Shown: positions 44,201 to 51,948 of the stretch, one piece after another
Layout of the letters: each line of letters starts with the position of its first letter
How positions within the stretch are numbered: position 1 is the first letter of the stretch
Assembly: GCF_000963255.1 (NCBI RefSeq)
Contig: NZ_JYOV01000009.1
Span: 1-64,000, forward strand
Origin: Streptococcus infantis
Lineage (GTDB): Bacteria; Bacillota; Bacilli; Lactobacillales; Streptococcaceae
DNA length: 64,000 nt
Reading direction: 5' to 3'
Program-made: the position numbers and the translations under genes
The notes under the pieces: model-generated
What the model saw: the letters and a program-made list of their open reading frames with translations, nothing else
What the model was told of the DNA's origin: nothing
Databases searched by the model: none

Positions 44201-46209
44201 CATTTAATAAGGCAGAAAACTGGCAAGAAATTCCTTATAAAGCATCTGGAGAAATCGTGGCTGGTAAACCAATCGAATTTACCTTTGATCCAATTCAGAC
44301 AACAGCTATTCGAGCACGCATGACTCGTAAATCTACAACTAATGGTCTAGCAATGGTCGAATTTAGTGCTTACTCTCCTGCTAAAGCAAAAGATGTGGAA
44401 ACTCCTTCAGTGACTATTTCGGTTGCTGGAAAAGCATTGGAAAACTTTGATCCTGCGGTTTCAGATTATACAGTGAACTTAAATGGCACTAAACCACAGG
44501 TGACTGCTCAAGCAAGTGGTCACGGTGTGACAACGGTTGTTGAGTCTAGTCAGGATAACCTTCCTACTCTTGTCCGTCTTCTTGCTAAGGATGGTAGTCT
44601 TGTCAAGGAATATCGTATTCACTTCAAGCCTAGTCACCGTATTGTTCCTGAAGAAGGTGACCAAAGTCCTGTTCTCGAACGACCAAGTTTAGAAGTTGTC
44701 AAGACCGAAATTCCATTTAAGGAAATTATTCGTGAAAACAATGACTTAGCTCAAGATGAACGTCGAGTAATCTCAGAAGGTAAGAAGGGTGAAAGAGTTG
44801 ATTATGTTGAGGTTCTAGGATCTAACCGTACCACTGTTTATACAGATACGACTGAGGCGCAAGATCGAGTTGTTGAAGTCAAGGTAAAACCAGCCATTAC
44901 TACAAGTAAGGGTGATGAGCCAGCTCCAGTGGTAGAAGTGCCAGAATTTGAGGGCGGAGTCAATGCAGTAGAAGCAGCTAAAAACGAGTTGCCAGAATAC
45001 ACAGAGGCAATCGGCACAGTAGGCGACGAGCCAGCTCCAGTGGTAGAAGTGCCAGAATTTGAGGGCGGCGTCAATGCAGTAGAAGCAGCTAAAAACGAGT
45101 TGCCAGAATACACAGATGCAATCGGCACAGTAGGCGACGAGCCAGCACCAGTAGTAGAAGTCCCAGAATTTGAGGGCGGCGTCAATGCAGTAGAAGCAGC
45201 TAAAAACGAGTTACCAGAATACACAGATGTAATCGGCACAGCAGGCGACGAGCCAGCACCAGTAGTAGAAATCCCAGAATTCAAGGGTGGTGTCAATGCA
45301 GTAGAGGCAGCTAAGAATGAATTGCCAGAGTACACAGATGCAATCGGCACAGTAGGTGATGAGCCAGCACCAGTGGTAGAAGTGCCAGAATTTGAGGGCG
45401 GAGTCAATGCAGTAGAAGCCGCCAAAAACGAGTTGCCAGAATACACAGATGCAGTCGGCACAGCAGGCGACGAGCCAGCACCAGTAGTAGAAATCCCAGA
45501 ATTCAAGGGTGGTGTCAATGCAGTAGAGGCAGCTAAGAATGAAGTCCCAGAATTTACAGGTGGCGTTAATGCTGTGGAAGCCGCCAAAAACGAGCTGCCA
45601 GAATATACAGGAACAGTGGCTACAGCTGGAAACGAGCCTGCACCAAGTCTTGTTAAACCAGCCGAAGAGGTTCGAATTTTGACTGATAAGGAAACTGGAG
45701 TTCTGGTAGCAGGGCTAACTACAGAGTTATCTAAAGACCTCAAGCTTCAAGTGAAGAAGGTTCTACGTCAAGAATTAGCTGGTAAACACTATGATGCTTA
45801 TCAAGTTAAATTGCTGGATAAGGACAACCAAGAAGTTGAACTCAAAGGCGCTGTCCTAGTGAGATTACCAGTCAAGGGACAGGTTCAAGGAGTTTATCAT
45901 ATGAGCTTAGATCAAGGCTTGCAGCTTCAAAAGGTGACGCTTGTAGGTGACATGGTTGAATTTGTCACCAAAGATCTAGGACTTTATGCGATTGTCTATA
46001 AAGAACAAAACCAAGAACCAGTAAAACCAGTAGAACAAGCTCATGGGCCAGCAGTTAATGGAGAAAACTTTGAAAATGCTTCAGAGAAAGTAGATTCAGC
46101 AAGACTTCCAGAAACAGGTGAAAGTCGATCTGATACAGCTGCCTTCCTAGCAAGTCTCAGTCTTGTTTTATCAGTGGCTTTACTAACTGTTAAACGTAAA
46201 GAAAAATAG
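38251..46209 (+). CDS. bgaA: LPXTG cell-wall GH2 beta-galactosidase (BgaA-like)
   Basis: The 2652-residue surface enzyme should release terminal beta-1,4 galactose from host glycans. In order: YSIRK signal peptide (residues about 1-40, HYSIRKFAIGAASVM); a charged Lys/Glu-rich stretch to about 195; GH2 jelly-roll, Ig-like and TIM-barrel domains (about 197-800) with acid/base Glu607 in SLGNEVDE and nucleophile Glu687 in YGSETSS; Ig-like group 4 domains; two CBM71-like galactose-binding modules (about 1525-1715 and 1880-2045); a G5 domain (about 2148-2217); 37-residue repeats (2221-2459); and a sortase anchor LPETGE at 2619 with hydrophobic tail and KRKEK. I chose the ATG at 38251 because it has AAAGGAAC and starts the signal peptide; an in-frame ATG at 38164 would add 29 unrelated residues. 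It is longer than pneumococcal BgaA (about 2235). Confidence 0.92.
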   Translation: MDKRFFERRCHYSIRKFAIGAASVMIGASIFGLQVAQAAETEVASPSEETIHQVQPLDKLPDEVAAAIAKAEQNGPQDSATEKENDTVESAKPASEEKVTEATSPKVEKEAEVVSPKEDKVEKTEKPAAEANGKEATVSEGSPEKSAVREEHTDTPNQNKPVTDDKSKEEKASASESPQATKEKEKENQLLEERKQNFNKDWYFKLNSQGDFSKKDVDVHDWSKLNLPHDWSIYFDFDHKSPARNEGGQLNGGTAWYRKTFTVDEAAKDKDVRINFDGVYMDSKVYVNGKFVGHYPSGYNHFSYDITEFLNKDGSENTIAVQVTNKQPSSRWYSGSGIYRDVTLSYRDKVQVAENGNHITTPKLAEQKDGNVETQIQSKIKNTAKTLAKVFVEQQIFTKEGKAVSDLVRSVTKSLAGNETADFKQTILVNKPTLWTTKSYHPQLYVLKTKVYKEGQLVDVTEDTFGYRYFNWTAKEGFSLNGERMKFHGVSIHHDNGALGAEENYKATYRKLKLLKDMGVNSIRTTHNPASPQLLDAAASLGLLVQEEAFDTWYRGKKTYDYGRFFDQDATHPEAKKGEKWSDFDLRTMVERDKNNPSIVMWSLGNEVDEADGGERSLETAKRLKAIIKAIDTERYVTMGENKFSRRSSGLFLELAAIMDAVGMNYGERNYDAVRKEHPDWLIYGSETSSATRTRDSYFDPAHLLWHDNRPNRHYEQSDYGNDRVAWGRTATESWTFDRDRAGYAGQFIWTGFDYIGEPTPWHNQDNTPVKSSYFGIIDTAGLPKNDFYLYRSEWYSAKEKPTVRIMPHWNWTEETLKERNMLVNGKVPVRTFSNAASVELFLNNESLGKKEFVKKTTEDGRPYHEGAKPSELYLEWLVDYKPGTLTAIARDENGKEIARDSVTTAGEPARVRLTKEEHVITADGKDLSYIQYEIVDEDGNVVPTANNLVHFNLHGQGQIVGVDNGEQASRERYKAQKDGTWQRKAFNGKGVVIVKSTEKEGKFTLYADSAGLASDQATVTTVSGKKENRHFVAFAPVKARTDVSENPKLPETVTAIYSDGSVEEKAVTWDIPEDLLSSAGEKKVLGSVEGLEAKAEALVKVVALDKWLPKVATVPVGTAVENLDKTVTAVLSDGNLVDAEVVSWTLKDPSALTKEGGRTEATGKLVGNDYEVTATFIASDKETESTVTGLTVGDKSLENFEPGKTYYRVSLPYTAKIPSVGAQTTGYQVTVQQASVANDYQASVFLSDQKGDLVQTYLIQFVKEAPALTRLEVSVEGKETATEDQVLPYHVIGHYEDGTQTEFSASDIHLEVKSADGAHLEVNGQNLLLYKKGSVTLTPRIDNQTDKTQSVATELVIKENTVDKKIVKLHPVSISTDINQQPNLPDQIGAEFDKGLPRKVAVTWDKVDAKELGYYHSFTLKGHVEGTDIEALANVTVEGLQIAEEISLTLPKGETVQLPANVRAYHSNGTTVYKDVLWDKVPENFSQTEGIYEIKGQLVGSHLTTKAHVRVSSQVVAGNNISKQWTGSQLPAAIVSNTGGDDSANTLNDLTVSRANTDVKNRWTTWQTGTDNDWASILFGNSGDLTKRFVDNLSVDFYTDGAIGLPKEYVIEYYVGQEVPDLPNDVNHAQGDTKHPFNNAANWKAVENLHAPGQLSAGQTNHFTFDKVETYAVRMRMKKADGKAGVGLTEITILGSKVPSATSSEISIQVDGKKLEHFNPSKTDYYIPQASKEITATASNNGLVTVVPATSEKGATRLILKAEDGTVLKEYRIFRDDEKESTQPVAAENSAQTLNVGDQLQLPAEVTVYYPSQAGWVKANLAVQWDAVPEHATAQEGNFEVLGHVLGTDLTTKMQVTVVTKGNQVISENASNNATDSKAFASTTNDTQAASRDKIFYINDGHFNEDGRWTNWSRTPKDQETSVGILFKKNGQITPQSVGKVAIQFFKDSGTDAPATMVLERYVGPAYTEPSTISRYEENADHPFNKAENWQEIPYKASGEIVAGKPIEFTFDPIQTTAIRARMTRKSTTNGLAMVEFSAYSPAKAKDVETPSVTISVAGKALENFDPAVSDYTVNLNGTKPQVTAQASGHGVTTVVESSQDNLPTLVRLLAKDGSLVKEYRIHFKPSHRIVPEEGDQSPVLERPSLEVVKTEIPFKEIIRENNDLAQDERRVISEGKKGERVDYVEVLGSNRTTVYTDTTEAQDRVVEVKVKPAITTSKGDEPAPVVEVPEFEGGVNAVEAAKNELPEYTEAIGTVGDEPAPVVEVPEFEGGVNAVEAAKNELPEYTDAIGTVGDEPAPVVEVPEFEGGVNAVEAAKNELPEYTDVIGTAGDEPAPVVEIPEFKGGVNAVEAAKNELPEYTDAIGTVGDEPAPVVEVPEFEGGVNAVEAAKNELPEYTDAVGTAGDEPAPVVEIPEFKGGVNAVEAAKNEVPEFTGGVNAVEAAKNELPEYTGTVATAGNEPAPSLVKPAEEVRILTDKETGVLVAGLTTELSKDLKLQVKKVLRQELAGKHYDAYQVKLLDKDNQEVELKGAVLVRLPVKGQVQGVYHMSLDQGLQLQKVTLVGDMVEFVTKDLGLYAIVYKEQNQEPVKPVEQAHGPAVNGENFENASEKVDSARLPETGESRSDTAAFLASLSLVLSVALLTVKRKEK
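44911..45627 (+). repeat. 111-bp coding tandem repeats in the beta-galactosidase stalk
   Basis: Five full 37-codon units (GDEPAPVVEVPEFEGGVNAV then EAAKNELPEYTEAIGTV, with small changes) plus a composite sixth of 54 codons in which two units are fused at VPEF. Variation is confined to a few positions (E/K in EFEGG, V/I in VVEVP, end EAIGTV/DAVGTA). Pro/Glu-rich stalk repeats of this kind are expected to span the cell wall. Confidence 0.95.
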
Positions 46210-46290
46210 AGTTTGGAACTCTACATTGTTGATTGATTGTAGAAATACTTGGACTATCCCAGTGGATAGGATCGAAAAATGCTACAACCA

Positions 46291-46324
46291 TATGGAGAGG
46301 ACCTCTTGGTTCTCTCCATTTTTT
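46291..46324 (+). terminator. Terminator after the beta-galactosidase gene
   Basis: Stem ATGGAGAG / CTCTCCAT with a 12-nt loop, followed by six T. Only about 55 bp separate it from the next ATG. Confidence 0.75.
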
Positions 46325-46333
46325 AAAATAGGG

Positions 46334-46348
46334 ATGAAACCGCTTAGA
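46334..46348. promoter_or_regulatory. cre-like site before the GH84 gene
   Basis: ATGAAACCGCTTAGA matches the cre consensus except for G in place of C at the second-last position. It lies 31 bp upstream of the ATG, close to the position of the cre site in the neighbouring glycosidase gene. Confidence 0.5.
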
Positions 46349-46379
46349 TGAGTGGTTGGAGGAAAGGAATAGAAGAAAG

Positions 46380-49300
46380 ATGGATCATCAATTTTTTGAG
46401 AAACGTTGTCATTATAGCATTCGAAAATTTGCAATAGGAGCAGCCTCTGTTATGGTAGGTGCGAGTATCTTTGGAGCTAGTATGGTACAAGCGGCAGAGA
46501 CAGAGACTTTGCAGGAAGCAGAAACAAGTCTTACACAGCTTCCACCAGAGGATAAGTTATCACCAGATTTGGTAGGCGCTATTAAAAGTGCAGAGGCAAA
46601 CTTTGTTTCAGAGACTAAAGTGGAAGAGGTAGCTACTAAGTCCCAAGCTCCCGAAGAAACTTCTTCAAAACCAGTAGAAACTAAAAATTCTACAGTAGAG
46701 AAGGGAGTAACAACCGTAGAAAATGCTTCTACTGAAGTAGCTCCTACTGAAACCAATGCAGTAACAGAACCTACGAAACCAGCTGAAGTAAATGGAACGG
46801 TGGAGAAAGCTGCTTCATTTACAGCAGATAAACCTGCAAGTAAAGCAGAAATTGATGCCGCCAAAAATCAAGTAGCTAAAAAGGAATATACGGTATTTCC
46901 AAGACCTCAAAAGGTTACTTATGGCGATGGTGTTACTGCTCTAGAAGGAAAGGTAAACCTTGTCTTTAGCGATGGCTTAGATATCTATACACGTAACCGT
47001 GCCAAAGAAGTTCTCCAAGCTAGTAATGTGTCTTACACTACCAGTACAAAAGCTACAGAAGGGGCAACCAACATTTTCCTTGGAGTGCGTGGGAAAGCTC
47101 CTCTGGCAGAAAAAGAAGTTCAAGATATTTCGTCTGAATTATACGATAAAATTGATGCCTATGTCTTGCGCGTGAAGGCCAATAAGATTTCTTTTGTCGG
47201 AAAGGATACCGATGCTGTCTTCTTTGGACTAACAACCTTGAAACAGATGCTGAAGGAGAGTCCTGTCCCAGTTCTTCGAGATGTGACCGTAGAAGACTAC
47301 GCAGAAGTGAAGAATCGTGGCTTTATCGAAGGCTATTATGGAAATCCTTGGACCAAAGAAAACCGTGAAGAGCTGATGCGCTATGGTGGCGACTTAAAGC
47401 TAACTCAGTACTTTTTTGCGCCAAAAGACGATCCCTATCACAATGCTAAATGGCGTGAACTCTATCCAGAAGAAAAAATGGCAGAGATTCGTGATCTAGC
47501 TCGTGTGGGGAATGAAACAAAGACTCGCTATGTATGGACTATCCATCCATTTATGCATAATAAGATGCGTTTTGACACGGATGAATTATATAAACAGGAT
47601 TTAGATGTCATCAAAGAGAAATTCACCCAATTGTTAGATGCAGGTGTGCGTGAATTTGGGGTTCTAGCTGATGATGCGGCCTGGCCTGTTGGTGGCTACA
47701 ATAGTTATGTTCGGTTAATGACCGACCTGACAAATTGGCTAACTGAACAAGAAACAAAATACAGTGACCTTCGTAAAGATATGATTTTCGTTCCAGCCTG
47801 GTATATGGGACAAGGGACAGAAGATGAACTTCGTACGCTCAATGAACGCCTTCCAGAAACGGTTCATTTAACCCTAACAGGGGGTAAGGTATGGGGTGCA
47901 GTTGACCAAACCTTCCTAACAAATTTGAAGAAGAATTTGACAGAAGGTGGCAAGAAGTATCGTCCGATTCATTTCTGGATTAACTGGCCTTGTAATGATA
48001 ATACCAAGCAACACTTGATTCTAGGTGGTGGTGAAAAATTCTTACATCCCAATGTTGATTTGTCCTTGGCTCAGGGCATTATGCTAAATCCGATGCAACA
48101 ATCCGAAGCTTCAAAGGTAGCCCTCTTTGATGTGGCTCAGTATGGTTGGAAGCAATGGAGAAGTGCGGAAGAAGCTGAAAAAATCAATGATGTAGCCTTT
48201 AACTATGTGGTCAATGGAAACTTTGAAGAAAGCGAAGTATCAAAAGCCTTTCGTGAACTTGGCAAGCATATGCGCAACCAAAACCGTCCTCCACATGTCA
48301 CAAAATTGGAAGAATCTGTTGAGCTTGCACCTAAATTGACAGACTTTTATAACAAATTGAAGACTGGTCAAAACGTAGACGCAGAGAGAAAAGAATTAAA
48401 GGGTATCTTTGCAAACTTGAAGGCTGACGCCCTCCTTCTGAAAGAAAAAGGGGACAAGAAGCTTATTGACCAAATCCACTACTGGTTAGACAATACAGTG
48501 GATCAGATGGATGCTTTAGAAGCCTTGCTGACAGCGACAGAAGGTCTGGCTGAAAAGAATGATGCTAAAGTATGGGAGCATTACTATGCTGGGGTTAAGT
48601 ATTACGATCAGTCTATTAGTTACTCTTTCTTCTATGTAGACCATTATGAACGGGCAGAGTTTGGAGTGCAACATATTCGTCCATTTATCAATAACTTAAA
48701 GGAATACTTGGCAACACATATCCAGACCATGCTGCATCCAGATAAACTTGTGACCACCTTTATTACCAACCGTGCGGGGATTGAAGGAGGTCTTGCAGAA
48801 GTAACAGATGGCGACTTGGATACTCATGCGATTGTCAAGACGACAACCGTTATTGAACGAGATGATTATGTAGGTCTTCGTTTCAATAAAGCCATTAAGG
48901 TCCATACACTAGGTTTTGCTACAGGAACAAAGACAGCCGATAATTATACTTTCGGAAATGCCCTTGTGGAATATCAAAACGAACAGGGCGACTGGGTAGC
49001 TCTCACAAGTCCAGCCTACACAGGTAGAGAACGTACGCTTGAATTTACTAATCTTGATATTACGGCACAAGCAGTTCGCATGCGTGCCACTGCTAAGAAA
49101 GATAATGCTTGGCTTGCCATGCGTGAGATTGCCGTCAATAGACCGCTCGAACTTGGAAGCAAGAAGGTAAAAGGAACCATTACCCTTAGTCCAAATCTGG
49201 TTTACAAGTATGGAACCAGTGTGCTTCAAATGCAAGATGGCAAAGATAACACCGAATCTATGATGGCTCATGCCAATCAAACAAATGTGACTCCAGAAAA

Positions 49301-51821
49301 TGCTTGGGTTCAAATGGACTTGGGTGGAGCTAAGAAAGTGAAACATGTTCATCTAGTTCAAGGGGAAGGTGACAAACTAGCAGCTGGTGTCATCGAATAT
49401 TCTACAGACGGTACAAACTGGAAGACACTTCAGACCTTAGCTGGGGATCGAATTTCAGATATTAGCCAAAACTTCACAGCCCAATACGTTCGTGTTCGTA
49501 ATACACAGCTTCTCAGCAAATGGTGGAGAATTGCGGACTTTAGAGTTGACGTTGATACACCAAATACTGATTTGACCGTCACCAATGTCGACAGCCTGAA
49601 GGAAACGCCAGTAGTGGACAGTCGTGGTCGTTATGAAATGACCTTACCTCAAGGGAATCATCTTCCAGCAAATGGCTATCTTGGCTTGAAATTGGATCGA
49701 CTCCATGAAGCTAGTTCAATTGCACTTGAAGGTGTAGGTGAAACAGGTTTGACACTGGAATATTCAGCAAATGAATTGGAATGGATGAGCGCTGACCAAC
49801 TTCCAGAACACGCCTTGGTACGCTACGTTCGCATCGTGAACAAGACAGATAAGGACCAAGCGCTTCCTACTGGAAAATTAGTCGTTAAGACAAAAGAAGT
49901 GGACCCAACGGAACTCTTATCAACCACTATGGGGATTCACCAATATTATGGTGCTAATGATGTTCGTCGCATTCACAATTTAGGTCAACTGTTTGATGGG
50001 GACTTTAATAATTTTGTAGAATTTTCTGATTACCAACGTAAAAACGGGGAAATTGTCATGAAACTAGGCACAACTCGTCACATCAAGAAGATTCGTGCCT
50101 ATATTCAGGATGCTCAGCGTAATTATTTGCGTGATGGGAAGATTCAAGTCAGTGAAGATGGTAAGAATTGGACGGATGTTGTAACAGTCGGAGATGGTGT
50201 GGAAAATGAAATTCGTGATAATTCATTGACCGACGGCTGGACACATGATTCTGCCAACCCAGGAAATCGTTATATCGAAGGTGTTCTGGATCAACCTGTA
50301 ACTGCTAAGTTTATGCGTGTTCTTTTTACAGCGGATTATAATGCTCGTTTTGTAGGATTTAGCGAAATCGTGATTAATGATGGTGAATTTATCAATCCTG
50401 AAAATAATCCTACAGTGACAGGAACTGGTAGCGAAGAAGCGGATAACCTGAAGAAAAATATGACTGACGGAAATGTCTTGACAAGCTATGCAGCTACTGA
50501 AGAAAAAGGAGAGCTTGTTTATCATTTATCTGAAGAAACCAAGGTCAATCATGTTCGCTTGATTGCTGACTTGCCAGAAGGTGCAAAAGTAAATGTCCAA
50601 GTTCGTACCTTGAATGATGCTGGTGAATCAGTCTGGGAAAATTTGGGTGAAGTAAGATCAAGTTTCCAAACCTTTGCCCTTTCAGGAAAAAATCCACGGA
50701 TTCTCGATGTAAAAGTTTCCTGGGAAGGTGGAGAACCAGAGTTCTACGAAATGACTACCTTCTATCAAGAAGTGGAAAACGATCCAGAACCGACAATAAG
50801 TAAAGGCGACGAACCAGCTCCAGTGGTAGAAGTGCCAGAATTTGAAGGTGGTGTCAATGCAGTAGAAGCCGCTAAGCATGAGTTGCCAGAATACACAGAG
50901 GCAGTTGGCACAGCAGGTGAGGATACAGCTCCAGTAGTAGATGTTCCAGAATTTGAGGGTGGTGTCAATGCAGTAGAAGCCGCTAAAAACGAGTTGCCAG
51001 AATACACAGAGGCAGTTGGCACAGTAGGTGACGAACCAGCTCCGGTAGTAGAAATCCCAGAATTTGAGGGTGGTGTCAATGCAGTAGAAGCGGCTAAGAA
51101 TGAATTGCCAGAATACACAGAGGCAGTTGGCACAGTAGGCGACGAACCAGCTCCAGTAGTAGAAATCCCAGAATTCAAGGGTGGTGTCAATGCAGTAGAA
51201 GCCGCTAAAAACGAGTTACCAGAATATACAGGAACAGTAGCTACAACAGGAAATGAGGCTGCACCAAGTCTTGTTAAACCAGCCGAAGAGGTTCAAATCT
51301 TGTCTGATAAGGAAACTGGAGTTCTGGTAGCAGGGCTAACTAAAGAGTTACCTAAAGACCTCAAGCTTCAAGTGCAAAAGGTTCTACGCCAAGAATTAGC
51401 TGGTAAGCACTACGATGCTTATCAAGTGAAATTGCTAGATAAGGATAACCAAGAAGTTGAACTCAAGGGTGCTGTCCTAGTGAGATTGCCAGTCAAGGGT
51501 CAGGTTCAAGAGGTTTATCACATGAGCTTAGACCAAGGCTTGCAGATTCAAAAGGTGACGTTAGTAGGTGACATGGTTGAATTTACAACCAAAGATCTAG
51601 GACTTTATGCGATTGTCTATAAAGAACAAAATCAAGAACAAGTAGCATCAGATCAAGAACCAGCAGTTAATGGAGAAAACTTTGAAAATGCTTCAGAGAA
51701 AGTAGATTCAGCAAGACTTCCAGAAACCGGTGAAAGTCGATCTGATACAGCTGCCTTCCTAGCAAGTCTCAGTCTTGTTTTATCAGTAGCTCTACTAACA
51801 GTTAAACGTAAAGAAAAGTAA
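46380..51821 (+). CDS. LPXTG cell-wall GH84 beta-N-acetylglucosaminidase
   Basis: The 1813-residue surface enzyme should remove GlcNAc from host glycans or glycosaminoglycan fragments by substrate-assisted catalysis. In order: YSIRK signal peptide nearly identical to the upstream gene's; Thr/Glu/Pro-rich stretch to about 165; GH20b-like domain (about 170-300); GH84 barrel (about 305-600) with the catalytic Asp pair 431-432 in VLADDAAW; a helical region; four F5/8C (CBM32-like) beta-sandwiches (about 785-920, 937-1060, 1180-1340, 1341-1465); four 37-residue repeats; and LPETGE at 1780 with membrane tail. The layout resembles clostridial NagH/NagJ enzymes. I chose the ATG at 46380 because the signal peptide begins there after GGAGGAAAGG. 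It lies 170 bp after the beta-galactosidase stop. Confidence 0.9.
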   Translation: MDHQFFEKRCHYSIRKFAIGAASVMVGASIFGASMVQAAETETLQEAETSLTQLPPEDKLSPDLVGAIKSAEANFVSETKVEEVATKSQAPEETSSKPVETKNSTVEKGVTTVENASTEVAPTETNAVTEPTKPAEVNGTVEKAASFTADKPASKAEIDAAKNQVAKKEYTVFPRPQKVTYGDGVTALEGKVNLVFSDGLDIYTRNRAKEVLQASNVSYTTSTKATEGATNIFLGVRGKAPLAEKEVQDISSELYDKIDAYVLRVKANKISFVGKDTDAVFFGLTTLKQMLKESPVPVLRDVTVEDYAEVKNRGFIEGYYGNPWTKENREELMRYGGDLKLTQYFFAPKDDPYHNAKWRELYPEEKMAEIRDLARVGNETKTRYVWTIHPFMHNKMRFDTDELYKQDLDVIKEKFTQLLDAGVREFGVLADDAAWPVGGYNSYVRLMTDLTNWLTEQETKYSDLRKDMIFVPAWYMGQGTEDELRTLNERLPETVHLTLTGGKVWGAVDQTFLTNLKKNLTEGGKKYRPIHFWINWPCNDNTKQHLILGGGEKFLHPNVDLSLAQGIMLNPMQQSEASKVALFDVAQYGWKQWRSAEEAEKINDVAFNYVVNGNFEESEVSKAFRELGKHMRNQNRPPHVTKLEESVELAPKLTDFYNKLKTGQNVDAERKELKGIFANLKADALLLKEKGDKKLIDQIHYWLDNTVDQMDALEALLTATEGLAEKNDAKVWEHYYAGVKYYDQSISYSFFYVDHYERAEFGVQHIRPFINNLKEYLATHIQTMLHPDKLVTTFITNRAGIEGGLAEVTDGDLDTHAIVKTTTVIERDDYVGLRFNKAIKVHTLGFATGTKTADNYTFGNALVEYQNEQGDWVALTSPAYTGRERTLEFTNLDITAQAVRMRATAKKDNAWLAMREIAVNRPLELGSKKVKGTITLSPNLVYKYGTSVLQMQDGKDNTESMMAHANQTNVTPENAWVQMDLGGAKKVKHVHLVQGEGDKLAAGVIEYSTDGTNWKTLQTLAGDRISDISQNFTAQYVRVRNTQLLSKWWRIADFRVDVDTPNTDLTVTNVDSLKETPVVDSRGRYEMTLPQGNHLPANGYLGLKLDRLHEASSIALEGVGETGLTLEYSANELEWMSADQLPEHALVRYVRIVNKTDKDQALPTGKLVVKTKEVDPTELLSTTMGIHQYYGANDVRRIHNLGQLFDGDFNNFVEFSDYQRKNGEIVMKLGTTRHIKKIRAYIQDAQRNYLRDGKIQVSEDGKNWTDVVTVGDGVENEIRDNSLTDGWTHDSANPGNRYIEGVLDQPVTAKFMRVLFTADYNARFVGFSEIVINDGEFINPENNPTVTGTGSEEADNLKKNMTDGNVLTSYAATEEKGELVYHLSEETKVNHVRLIADLPEGAKVNVQVRTLNDAGESVWENLGEVRSSFQTFALSGKNPRILDVKVSWEGGEPEFYEMTTFYQEVENDPEPTISKGDEPAPVVEVPEFEGGVNAVEAAKHELPEYTEAVGTAGEDTAPVVDVPEFEGGVNAVEAAKNELPEYTEAVGTVGDEPAPVVEIPEFEGGVNAVEAAKNELPEYTEAVGTVGDEPAPVVEIPEFKGGVNAVEAAKNELPEYTGTVATTGNEAAPSLVKPAEEVQILSDKETGVLVAGLTKELPKDLKLQVQKVLRQELAGKHYDAYQVKLLDKDNQEVELKGAVLVRLPVKGQVQEVYHMSLDQGLQIQKVTLVGDMVEFTTKDLGLYAIVYKEQNQEQVASDQEPAVNGENFENASEKVDSARLPETGESRSDTAAFLASLSLVLSVALLTVKRKEK
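50805..51248 (+). repeat. 111-bp coding tandem repeats in the GH84 stalk
   Basis: Exactly four 37-codon units of the same family as in the beta-galactosidase gene (444 bp). Unit 2 has the variant start GEDTAPVVDVPEF, and unit 4 ends in TGTVATT, like the last unit of the other gene. Confidence 0.95.
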
Positions 51822-51859
51822 GGTTGATAACTCATAGCTCTGAAAAAGCTAATCATTAT

Positions 51860-51895
51860 AAAAGAAGGAGAAGATAGCATAGTCTTCTCCTTTAT
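51860..51895 (+). terminator. Terminator after the GH84 gene
   Basis: Stem AAAGAAGGAGAAGA / TCTTCTCCTTTA with a short GCAT-type loop and A/T-rich flanks. Confidence 0.75.
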
Positions 51896-51948
51896 TAATT
51901 GGGTAGTGAGGTGTATAATGAAAGTAAGAGAATGTGAGGAGAAGGACC

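Noticed and set aside
44911-45627. Regular repeats as a possible CRISPR array
   Set aside because: The units are contiguous 111-bp coding repeats without unique spacers, and they keep the reading frame.
44838-45743. 301-codon open frame on the minus strand within the beta-galactosidase gene
   Set aside because: It is the antisense reading of the 111-bp repeats, which keep the same phase and so avoid stops. It has no ribosome binding site and lies wholly inside a well-supported gene.
46412-46864. 150-codon minus-strand frame at the start of the GH84 gene
   Set aside because: It is a shadow of the low-complexity Thr/Glu/Pro-rich region.
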